19,282 bases of DNA, taken from Dimargaris cristalligena. Its lineage: Eukaryota > Kickxellomycota > Dimargaritomycetes > Dimargaritales > Dimargaritaceae. The notes under the pieces are model-generated. The model had not been told where the DNA came from, ran no database searches, and saw only the letters and a list, made by a program, of their open reading frames with translations. The stretch's first letter is position 1, and each line of letters starts with the position of its first letter. Below are positions 1 to 8,712 of this stretch, one piece after another. The stretch covers positions 1 through 19,282 of the forward strand of contig JANBQC010000538.1 of assembly GCA_027576995.1 (NCBI GenBank). Reading direction: 5' to 3'. The position numbers and the translations under genes are program-made.

Positions 1-45
1 CCTCCTCACGGTCCGGTGCCCTTCAACCCGATAGGGCCACGCTGA
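1..45 (+). CDS. Possible 3' end of a gene truncated by the window edge
   Basis: The first 45 bases are GC- and CpG-rich, unlike the AT-richer DNA that follows. In frame 1 they read PPHGPVPFNPIGPR followed by a TGA stop at 43-45, which would suit a proline-rich C-terminal tail of a gene entering from the left. Frame 3 is also open, to a TAA near position 147, so the frame choice is not secure. No family can be named from so short a piece. Confidence 0.2.
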   Translation, partial: PPHGPVPFNPIGPR

Positions 46-2040
46 ACCCTCCCGGATCCCCGGGCCGTGTTACTACACAAGTACACTCAGGGGATATGGG
101 CAGCCGATGGAGGCGGTATATACCAGTGAGCACCCGCAGTATAGAATAAACTTGGTGGGGAGTTGGTTAGAGTTTCTGCCAACAGTGATCAATGCGCAGG
201 TAATGTTTGAATCACACGGACTAAGTAATCGCCTTCTAATGGGTTAATCGGAACAAGCCTTCTTACTTTGGGATATGACTGGGATTAAGGATCTAATGTA
301 AGCTGTGGGTTGAGCTTTTTGAAGAATGTAGCCATAGTACATTTCGGACTACCAAACTAACCATGTGACCCTGATGAAGTCTACATTATGCCTCTGGGAT
401 AGGTTGAATGTATATCTAGGCAATGGATTACAGGAACATAGGCCCCCAAGAAATATTGATTGAAGAATCACTGGCAGTCCCGAAAGGCAAGACATGTATA
501 AGGACCGGGTTAAAACCATTAGATTGGCCCTGGAAATTAAATTCCAACAGATACTACACTGGCAAATAAACTACCCTGTTCCACTAAATTCTAATCTCAG
601 ACAACTCGTTTCATATTTGGGACATCATGCTATGTTAATTATTATTTCTTATGACAAATGTTCCCAGTACAACAAACCACGGCTGTTTACCAATACCATT
701 TAGGGTCCCTACTCTACTATGGTTTGCATTGCGGTCATTGCTGGCAAGCATACCGGTGAATTGGGGGGTGAACATAGTGTTACATTTAGGTCGAGGGGGA
801 CTGGTATTTAGGTTTAACGAGTAGGGTCTGGGGCTTTTGAGATATACATGATTATTTTATTAGAACATAAAGAACTCACAATATTGCAAGTTAATCATTA
901 TTTTATACTCTGGGTGCATCAGTATTGATGGTAAGTCTTGTAACTGTTCGCTCTCCACTTGACGGTGCACTCTCGCTGGAGGAGTCATGTGACCACTCTC
1001 ATTTGGGGGGACTGATTCCGTCAGATGGTTGTAATAGGACCACTTGCAAATAAAATTAAAACAGTAGATGTCAATTGATTTGGGAGAACTACACGGTAGA
1101 GTTATTGCAGCATTGCCTACGAGTAGGGGTGGAGCTGGCCAACAGTCCACGAGGGGACCATTGTACCACTCCATAATGACAGGGGGTCAAGCACCAATGT
1201 AAAATAAAGGCGACCGGCAATTGATATTTGCTTTATTTCATATTTTTTTATTGGCATTATACATGGGGTTCTTTACTATAATTGCCATTGAATGGGCACA
1301 TGTGAGTATATGGAGCAGTGTCAATCAGGCTGTATGATGGAAACCCCGTTTAATGGTGCAGGCAGCTTTAACTAGTAATAGATAACCTGCCTATATCCTC
1401 TATATATACATAATTTACTATCTTATGCAGTTGAGTTGGAGTTTGCCCATATTTTTATTGGTATAGGAATGCCTAGGGAAAGGCGCCGCCTTGGCTAGGA
1501 GATGGCGGGAACGGGAGCGGTTGGTTTTGATAACGCCCGGCAGGAGGGACTCCTCTTGTCCAGCTGGATGTTACACTGGCTATGGCAGTGATCAATTGGC
1601 CCGTTACAAGGCAAAAACTGGGAGAGAGAGAACGGGTCCATTGCAAGGGGGGAAGGGCGAAGGGGCCAAGGCAACACAATGAGCCCCGTTACACGTCGAA
1701 TTCCCAATCGATTGTTCCCGGATCACATTGGTCGTCTCGATTGCCTGGCTTGCGGGCCACCAACTTTTTAACGAATAGCCTGCCGCCTCCCCAACCAAGT
1801 CTCTGAGGTAGTTATGGCAACCCACTGTTATATTTTTGCGCAATACCCCTGTAACTACAGCCCCCCTGCTCCATGTGCTATTTTTTATGACTTAATGGAG
1901 GTCTCTACAGTTCTATCCGACGTAAATGGCCAGGTATTGACGCTGTAAGCCCCTCTGACGCCTAGGGAAATAGTTGAGCCTACGATTAACTAACGGCTCT
2001 ATTGGCTGAGCGTTGGTGGATAAAATCGCCATTAATGGCA
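46..2040. other. Intergenic region without a supported gene
   Basis: About 2 kb without a convincing gene. It contains scattered short reading frames on both strands. The longest ATG-started one is 104 codons (minus, 1174-860), a length expected by chance here. A GC-richer patch at about 1480-1800 is open in several frames on both strands but shows no recognisable motif. I saw no tRNA, rRNA or terminal repeats. Confidence 0.6.
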
Positions 2041-2044
2041 AACA

Positions 2045-2050
2045 TATAAA
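2045..2050 (+). promoter_or_regulatory. TATA box of the first secreted-protein gene
   Basis: TATAAA, continuing TATAAAT, lies about 150 bases upstream of the ATG at 2201. It is followed by a pyrimidine-rich stretch (2060-2190) that would suit a fungal transcription start region and leader. The second secreted-protein gene carries a TATA box at nearly the same distance from its ATG. Confidence 0.5.
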
Positions 2051-2200
2051 TGATGGCCCACTTCCCCGGTCTTTCTCCCATGTATCCTACCAGTTAACTA
2101 GTGTTTTTTTTTGGTAGCTATATTTTTATATGACCCACAGTCACCCGCCCCCTCTAGTCACTCCTTTTCCGCCTTTACGTCCACCACCACTATTACCACC

Positions 2201-4039
2201 ATGCAGCCAGTGCGGATGGGCATTACTGGCCTAACCACCCTTGCTCTCGTCCTCCAGCTCCAAGCAACCCCCTCCCTAGCTGGCAATGCCTTTTCCACGT
2301 ATGGGGCCTTGCCCTTCAAACCGGTACAGGAAGCCCGTCTGTACAGTGCCCCTCCTGTGTCTATTAGCCAGGTACTAGACAATTCGAAGAAGCAACCATT
2401 TGCAAGTAAATCTGTTAAATTTTATACATGGAAGATACCTTGTATATTTCTTTTAGCTTGAATATAGCTCGTGTATGTGTCATATTGGACAAAGTAATTA
2501 TATATTCTTTACCAGGCGACTCTACAACTGTGGCATGCTAATGTAGTTTAGTTCATCTGGCTCGACAGCCTTTTCGTCCTTGCATATATATTCAGTTAGG
2601 TTAATATTCGGCATAAATATAACTGATACTAATTGGATTTACTATCATCTTTTCGTTTCTTTCGCTACTATGCTACTTCGAAATTATATGATAATTAGAA
2701 GGATTACATAGCTCTTCGAAACAACCTGTCGCTGTTCAAGAAGAGTAGTCTATCGATAGACGATACCTGCGAGGCTGCATGGACTTGGAAAGGGCTCATG
2801 GACCAACAGATTACCAGTTCGGTATTTTTCGAGGCCTATGATAACCACGCCCATAACATTCACCTTCTTCAAGGAGTACTGAACGGTGCCGATCACGATG
2901 AAGGTTTTTGGAACGTAATCACCGACACGCTCTATTATGTGACAAATAATCAAGACAATCCCCTTATCCAGCAGGGTGCGTGGCGAGTTATTAACCCCAC
3001 CAACGTTTTGAAATTACCGCTATCCAACGGAGAGGTTCATTTGCCCTTGCTGGCCCTCGTAGACGAGTGGCCTGCTGGTTCCTCGGTATGGGAGGTTGTA
3101 CAAGTTCTTCTTAACCAAGGCCTTAGCCAGATGGCTATATTGTGCCAAGATTCGGAGAAACCTCTGTTCGACCAGGCGCTATTTAATGGCTCATTGGAGG
3201 TCTTCGCTTCGTCGTCTGATTATTTCCCTATTTGGATGAATGTGGTGTTTAAGGATTACTTCAAGAACACTTTGGCTATTGTAATGGCCCGCCTGTCCAC
3301 GACCGGTAAGTTGAAAGACCTCCAAGAATTGATGCGGGAAGAAGTCCTTTTGCCCTGGATTACAGAGCAGGGCCACTCAATGCGTCTGGACGAATATGAT
3401 TCCATGGACTTGTATTCCCAATTTAATCGACTGGCCATCGTATTGGCAGCCGTAGCCGGCAATGAATCTGCCTTGACACAGTTCACGCAGGCCTATACCG
3501 AGGAGCTCGAATCGGACGGCCGAATCAATAGTTATCAAATCCTGATTATCAAACGTCGGTTTGTACAGGAAATTCGGGAAAACATGGGACTGCCTCGGAG
3601 TGCCGAATTTCTAGAGTCCAGCTGGAAACTTTCATCCGAGCAGCAGGCAGAGAATGCTCCGGTGGGTGAAGTGGATAACGATAACAATGCCGGCGATGAT
3701 GACGACTATGGCTTTGATGATATTGTCGAGGAATACATCGATATTCCTATAGTGCGTCAGCTACATTTGACCGACGATAACCAAATGGGCCTTATGTTAC
3801 CAGCTTTCATGTTAACGAAAAATACCGAGGCGGAATTACCTGACTTGGGGACCTGGCCGTATTGGGAATACGATATCGATTTCTTTAAAGCGGTTATTGA
3901 ACCCGGGTTTCTCCCTTTTATCAAGTGTCTTAAAACTTCGATCGCGGCGCCCCCCCCTGAACTTCATAATTCTTACAGTCCACAATTTCGCCAGAACCTT
4001 GAAAAATGTCGGGTTGAAGCTAATAATTCCGGAACTTAA
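2201..4039 (+). CDS. Secreted orphan protein, two exons, about 510 residues
   Basis: Exon 1 is 2201-2405 and exon 2 is 2712-4039. The 306-base intron has donor GTAAAT at 2406 and acceptor ACATAG at 2706-2711, splits codon 69 after its first base, and keeps the frame. The ATG at 2201 has an ACCACC context and is followed by a clear signal peptide with hydrophobic core ITGLTTLALVLQL, probably cleaved near residue 28. The mature part has no transmembrane segment. It has four cysteines (about 88, 213, 474 and 501), an acidic asparagine/aspartate-rich linker around residues 387-410, and possible N-glycosylation sites such as NGS and NES. The segment between the signal peptide and the linker looks mostly helical. 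I do not recognise a family or catalytic motif. An ATTAAA at 4078-4083 could serve as poly(A) signal. Inference: an extracellular lineage-specific protein, perhaps effector-like. The gene is well supported; its function is unknown. Confidence 0.83.
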
Positions 4040-4180
4040 GCTGACCGTATCCCAATACCTCCCCCAAACGCGAGTGAATTAAAATAGCCACGTATATTAG
4101 TTATACCCGTAAGTGGTATTGAATCTTATCTGATTTGACCACCCCGTCCATCTAGTCCCTATCTATTCATATAAATATAG

Positions 4181-4479
4181 TCCATGTTTAACGAAAGTAT
4201 TCACCACGCTTTGGGCTCACATTGGAGCCTCTCCGTATTGCAATATTTCGAATCAAATGTGCCCAAGAGAGTGGGCGAGGTTTTGGATCCTTATTATAAT
4301 AGCCCAGTCTATCAATACCGCATTCCGCTACATGACTACGTTGGACTTATCATCCATCTGCCGACTATAGGCTGCGATGAGTTCCAATTAGTATGGTCGC
4401 CTCTGTAAAGCGCTTTTCGTTTCTCTTCCAGTCTCAACGCAAGTTCGTCAACTACGGGGTTTTCTGCAGCTATTGTTAA
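4181..4479 (+). pseudogene. Exon-like relic or fragment of unknown gene
   Basis: The reading frame 4181-4405 looks protein-like in codon choice and would encode about 75 residues containing VLQYFESNVPKRVGEVLDPY, with no match I recognise. The in-frame stop just upstream (TAG, 4178-4180) coincides with a possible splice acceptor, ATATAG. This makes an internal exon as likely as a start at the ATG at 4184. A TATAAATA at 4170-4177 sits only a few bases before that ATG, too close to be its promoter. A possible 41-base intron (4391-4431, acceptor CTCTTCCAG) would add SQRKFVNYGVFCSYC and a stop ending at 4479, but it is far shorter than the other introns in this window. I read it as a decayed fragment or an exon of an unresolved gene, not a complete gene. 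Confidence 0.3.
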
Positions 4480-5260
4480 TTCACACCCACGGCCGAGATA
4501 CCTAGCAAGCGCGGTGGATATACGAAATACTAAGAAAGAGCAATACCATTTGTCTTGCGAAGACTGGAAATTCACCCCAATTCCGTGGTTTCTCTACGCA
4601 CGACCCCCGGCTACCAGTTTTTAATCATATGCATCGTACAAGGCGCATCCTTTTAATCCATTCTAACCAATGCTATAGCACCTGCCGCTCATATTACAGG
4701 ATTGTCGGGTTGTTAGCATCAGCCTCTTCACCAATTTTCGGCTGCTACTCAGCACTGGCTTTTGTTGTAGGATATACCTACCCCCTGAAGAATGGGACTG
4801 TCGACTACTGACTATTGAGCCAGGCGACTCCTCACCCCCCCTATCACTACTAAACATGGGACTTTGCTCTTTTATGCTGCATACTTTCCCAAGCTATACC
4901 CCTCAGTCTTCTATTATTATAATTGCCTTGACTCCCGTTCGGTCGTTTTGTTACTTTTATAGTCCCCTCACAGCTGGTTTACGGTAGAGTTCCCAAATGG
5001 TCGTAAACTAAGCTACCCAGATAAAAAGAGGTGGGCTACATACATATTAATCTAACAGCTCAAATGGGGTATCCAGAGATGATTGACCCCACCTACTTTC
5101 TATCGCTTTTTCCCGCCACTTCGTAAACTCATCCCTTCAATCCCTGACTCATCGATACTATTTACCAAGGCATTGTCATACAACACACCCAGTCAGTGTA
5201 TAGCCTACTCAGCAATCCTACGTACAACCCGATACAAAAGTTTGCCTTATTGATTTCATC
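4480..5260. other. Intergenic region without a supported gene
   Basis: AT-moderate sequence with only short reading frames. A 60-codon frame at 4629-4811 has no supporting signal. I see no RNA gene or repeat. The right end lies just beyond the AATAAA signal of the minus-strand peptide gene. Confidence 0.6.
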
Positions 5261-5266
5261 TTTATT
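5261..5266 (-). terminator. Poly(A) signal AATAAA for the minus-strand peptide gene
   Basis: The minus strand reads AATAAA within an A/T-rich context, about 266 bases beyond the stop codon of the short secreted peptide frame. It is the canonical eukaryotic polyadenylation hexamer. Its use is inferred from position only. Confidence 0.4.
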
Positions 5267-5531
5267 TTTAAAAGCAATGGAGGTGTCTGGCGGCCCGGGA
5301 GCGTAAGTTTCTAATATGAGCGGAACAAGTTATGGGCAACGCATTGATAGTGATAGGTATTCCAGGGTGGGCATGGAATGGCTGTCAGCGCTAGGAACCA
5401 GTCCCAGGGCTCAGTATAAACAGACCTTTGGAAGTAAGGGTGGTGGTGGTTGGTCAGGCGGACTTGAGTTGACGGGTTTTGGTATTAGGATCAAGGTCGC
5501 CGGGTCCGCCCCCTCTATACGCGAATTTGAC

Positions 5532-5675
5532 TCAACGAGCCATCTCGCCAACTGATTTCGATATCGACTTGACTTTGCCTGTTACTTTGTCGAGGAGTGG
5601 GTCGGCTATGACTATGGGTGCTAGGATAGAAATGAGGCAGCCCATAATGAGAACAGAGAGACGAGGGAAACGCAT
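5532..5675 (-). CDS. Short secreted peptide precursor, 47 residues (possibly longer if spliced)
   Basis: On the minus strand an ATG at 5675 opens a 47-residue frame ending in TGA at 5534-5532. It begins MRFPRLSVLIMGCLISILAP and continues IVIADPLLDKV. This is a textbook signal peptide: a basic start, a long hydrophobic core and a likely cleavage after Ala24. The remaining 23 residues, DPLLDKVTGKVKSISKSVGE plus MAR, alternate hydrophobic with lysine and serine residues and could form an amphipathic helix. A TATAAAAA lies about 212 bases upstream on the same strand and an AATAAA lies downstream. An alternative model uses a weak GTAACA donor at 5585 and a GACAG acceptor at 5382, a 204-base intron in keeping with intron sizes here; it would replace residues 31-47 with a 37-residue tail ending just upstream of AATAAA. 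No family is recognised. The short length keeps confidence moderate. Confidence 0.45.
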   Translation of the reverse strand: MRFPRLSVLIMGCLISILAPIVIADPLLDKVTGKVKSISKSVGEMAR

Positions 5676-5886
5676 TTTGAAGGAAGCTCAGTGACTCAAC
5701 GAAGACGGGAAGCTAAGTGAGGCGGGTGAAATGGGTAAACGGCAAAGTGACTGTCGAGGGAGCAATAGAGATATTGCTGTACGTGAACGGTGGTATAAAA
5801 TGGGGATGATAGAGATGGTGTAGGGTGGGTGTAGATGAAGTTCTTGTGAAGAAATGTGAGCTCAAAACAGAGCGACCCTAACTCAC

Positions 5887-5894
5887 TTTTTATA
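5887..5894 (-). promoter_or_regulatory. TATA box for the minus-strand peptide gene
   Basis: The minus strand reads TATAAAAA here, about 212 bases upstream of the ATG at 5675. Between them lies a pyrimidine-rich leader on the minus strand. A TATAAAA in the plus orientation also occurs near 5793, so assignment rests on orientation and distance. Confidence 0.35.
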
Positions 5895-7286
5895 CTGTCG
5901 ATGGGCTATGGGCAGAAAACCCCAATATCAATAGGAAATGGTGACCACGATTGTTTAGGCACGGGGTGGAAGGAAATTAGTAAACTTAAGTCAATATCCC
6001 CTCCACTTAACCAGCTTACAGCCCTATTCTTGTGGCATCCAACAACAGGTAAAAGGATCGCTCTTCCTATTCTCTTTAATGGGAGGATGATAATCTATTA
6101 CCTTAGGGCTTTGTTAACTGATGTGTACCAATATATATTATATATTATGAAAGATTAATTTGACCATCATTTTGTACTACAAAGATGGCTGGATATACCC
6201 CTACAATGGCTATAACGCCTTAGCCGCTGCCATGCCAACAGCCCTGTCCGCGTGTAATGGAAACTGGTGTAGGCTACCAGTGCGATAGGCAGCACCAAGT
6301 GGCTGCAGGGTATCGGCTAGATAGGTTTACCGTGGCTTTTTAGCCGATTTACTATACAGTGCTATCAATATAGTCAGTTCGCCCTAAATATAAAGATCTG
6401 ACGTATATTATAGAGCACTTATTACGTAGGATCCAGAATTAGGCATTTCTCGATAAATCTTATGAATGCACTCCTCCGCTGTGTTATCAAAAACACTTTG
6501 CCGGTCATTGGGAGGAAATCTATCGGTCTCTCAATCACCTATTTCTCGTCCAGGCATCCCCCTAGTTTAATCAACCCCGATTTACGCATCTATCTACCCA
6601 GGTTTTCTTTGAGTGCCTTTTTAATATAGGGGGAATAGACCACCACTGTAATCCATCACCACCACTGTCCCACCTCTTCCCCTCTTCCTTCCTTTTTCTT
6701 TCCCCTTCCCTCTGCCCTTTCTCTCCCCTTCTCGTCGTGCATCTGCAATTTGGGCCAATCGAATAACGCAAGCACAGAGCCCAGCCAATTCAAAGTTTAA
6801 AGTGCACAAGTGTAGTGCTGGGCGACGGCGTCCCCACGGCACTAGTGTTAGAAATTCATTTCTCCCGCCCCTCCGAATCTACTCTGATTGGTCCGTCCTA
6901 ATACCCGGGACTATTATCTATTTATGATTATATCACCCTATACCCGGAACAACGTTTTTATCATCATAACTGCTATTTCCAATACAATAAAACCAACCGC
7001 AGGCATCTAGCTTTGCCCCTTGCGGTTCTTTCTCTCTTCTTTAAATTATTTTAGTTGTATCCGAAGGCACTTGCGTTTACCATCAAATCTATATTTCCAA
7101 CAACTAGGCCTAGGAATGCGAGTAACGAGTCCTGGCTTTCATTGAAAATACTCTAGCCTTAGAGTGGCTGGCTCCCGGTCGATAGGAACAGCTGTACTTG
7201 TGGGACTGTCCAGCGAAATAAAAGATAGGTAATTCCTAAGGATAATTATGAATCGTTGAACTCCTTTTAATGACAAGCTTCTGACG
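5895..7286. other. Intergenic region without a supported gene
   Basis: AT-rich DNA with scattered CpGs and no convincing gene. The 100-codon frame at 5856-6158 starts with GTG and has no ATG near its start. Frames on the minus strand at 6571-6842 are low-complexity products of the pyrimidine tract listed separately. CpGs continue up to 7285-7286 and then stop abruptly. Confidence 0.6.
6673..6733 (+). repeat. 61-base pyrimidine tract
   Basis: The plus strand is C/T only, apart from a single G at 6714. Such tracts are common in fungal promoters and leaders and can form triplex DNA, but no gene follows at a useful distance. It may be simple low-complexity sequence. Confidence 0.55.
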
Positions 7287-8050
7287 TTTTTTAATGTCAA
7301 CTCACTATAAAAATTGGGATAATAGCCACTAAAAAATAATGAATTAAGTATTACATGTTCTAATTAATTATTATGAGTGTTTTGGCAGTCAAGGTGTACT
7401 ATTATCTTTTGACACTCATCATATATATTTATCATGTATTTGCCAGCTTGATAAAATGTAACTTAATGCATTTAGTTTGCTTAGCTACCACTGGATACCA
7501 ATGCCTATAGCTCAAAGCTAACCATATCATTCTGAAGGGTACTTCATATGTGGCACCATGATAGCAACAAAGTATGACATTGTCCCCAAACCCAACTATT
7601 CTTTCTAATGTAACAGAAAGACTTGAACCCCACCCTTTTCCAATTGACTGGTTTGGAACAACTACTAATGGCTCTTACTGCTAATACTCCCTACCTGATT
7701 ACACTAATTGTAACTCAGAAACTGGGTAGACTTAACATTCTACCTCTACAGTATTAAAGTGTAAAATAGTACAATATTAATCTGTATCCACTATTGAGGG
7801 TATCACCTGAGTTAATCACTCTTAGTCCATCAAGAGTCCTGAGGAAAGGCTTCTAATGGTAGGTGGGGCTTAAACTCAGCTAAGTGGGCTACTAGTGTCA
7901 GGTACAGGCATAGTACTAGCTAATAAAGGCTAAGTGCAGGTTATAAGTAAGGGATGTGCAGTAGGCACACTTACTAGTCAGTACAAGGGGAGTGAGTATA
8001 TATAGGGTTTATTAGAGGTAAACCAGTGGGTAAGAATAAGCTGAGGGATC

Positions 8051-8076
8051 TAACTGGCCCCAATGGGGCCCAGTTA
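8051..8076. repeat. Near-perfect 26-base palindrome followed by a TA repeat
   Basis: TAACTGGCCCCA on the left is matched by the reverse complement of the right arm with one extra G, giving a stem of about 12 base pairs with almost no loop. An alternating TA run follows directly (about 8075-8086). It lies inside the CpG-free block and may be part of the element's own structure. Confidence 0.6.
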
Positions 8077-8475
8077 TATATATATAGGGATAGCTCTAGA
8101 GGGAGGTCCTGGTGGAAGGATACTACTAAGACTAAGGTATAGGTAAATAGGCTAACTGGATGGCTGCTAGTTTCTGGAAGACTCTGATGGTAACCAGAAG
8201 AGTCTTTGGATCAGCACTTGAGTGATTAGTGTAAAGAGACATTGTCCATAAGGGGAAGGGTTATATAATATAGGATGATCCCATAGTACCAGAGGTGACC
8301 ATGGGAAGGTTAATATGGTGCTATAAGGCCTAATAGTGATGGATACTAAGGCATCTGGATTAAGGAGGATTAGATAGTCCAACAGATCTATTTATTGAAG
8401 GGTGTCCACTTACTAAACATTTACTAGATGATGACTTAATAGCATAAACTACTATATCCAGTTTATATACAATAT

Positions 8476-8652
8476 TTAATATTTGTCTGTGAGTGGAATA
8501 ATAGGTACAGGAATATTGGGGAAAAAATGTAAATATAAGCCTGTTGCAGTATCCAACTCAGCTACCATTTCTTCAAGACCAATAGAACCTGCATGGAAAT
8601 GCCAGATAAACTGTATGGCATTTATTTGGGTCACCTGTACTTTTACTATAAT
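8476..8652 (-). pseudogene. Possible relic of a Ty3-type integrase zinc-finger region
   Basis: One minus-strand frame, open from just after a TAA at 8655-8653 to a TAA at 8478-8476, contains IQFIWHFHAGSIGLEEMVAE and, further on, GLYLHFFPNIP. Known Ty3 integrases have at this point a conserved H-x(n)-G-H-x-G stretch followed about 20 residues later by a YYWPNM-like motif. The order and spacing fit loosely. The second histidine and the downstream C-x2-C pair are not visible before the stop, so any copy is broken. Only 57 codons are open; chance resemblance is possible. Confidence 0.27.
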
Positions 8653-8712
8653 TTATTTAGTTACAATTAGCAAAAAATCATATTTCCTTTAGTTAATACA
8701 CCTCATCCAAAC

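Larger units (their letters stand above)
7287..8712. mobile_element. CpG-free block, probable decayed transposable element
   Basis: I read every base between the CpG at 7285-7286 and the next at 8713-8714 and found no CpG in these 1426 bases, although the block is not extremely AT-rich and the flanks on both sides carry CpGs every few tens of bases. Total CpG loss with sharp edges is the known footprint of long-term cytosine methylation and deamination of silenced transposons. The block also contains several hairpin-forming inverted repeats (7373-7419, 8051-8076, 8173-8206) and a minus-strand stretch resembling a Ty3-type integrase zinc finger. I could not find convincing terminal repeats. 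TTAAT occurs near both edges and could be a target-site duplication, but it is too common a word to count. Element class is uncertain. Confidence 0.5.

Noticed and set aside
860..1174. 104-codon minus-strand frame starting with ATG
   Set aside because: Its length is within what chance gives over 2 kb in six frames. It shows no motif, signal peptide or supporting splice or promoter signal.
4336..4575. 79-codon minus-strand frame with helical-looking sequence
   Set aside because: It overlaps the plus-strand exon-like frame antisense and has no promoter or homology support. Only one of the two can be real and the evidence does not decide.
4629..4811. 60-codon plus-strand frame with several cysteines
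   Set aside because: No signal peptide, promoter or homology; such short frames are expected by chance here.
5856..6158. 100-codon plus-strand frame
   Set aside because: It starts with GTG, not ATG, and overlaps the likely TATA box of the minus-strand peptide gene. No recognisable protein features.
6571..6842. Arginine/glutamate/glycine-rich minus-strand frames
   Set aside because: They are translations of the pyrimidine tract at 6673-6733, and the protein-like basic composition is a by-product of low-complexity DNA.
7561..7690. tRNA- or SINE-like B box (GGTTCAAGTC on the minus strand) with an A-box-like word nearby
   Set aside because: No matching T-arm stem or cloverleaf could be drawn, so I do not call a tRNA or a tRNA-derived SINE.
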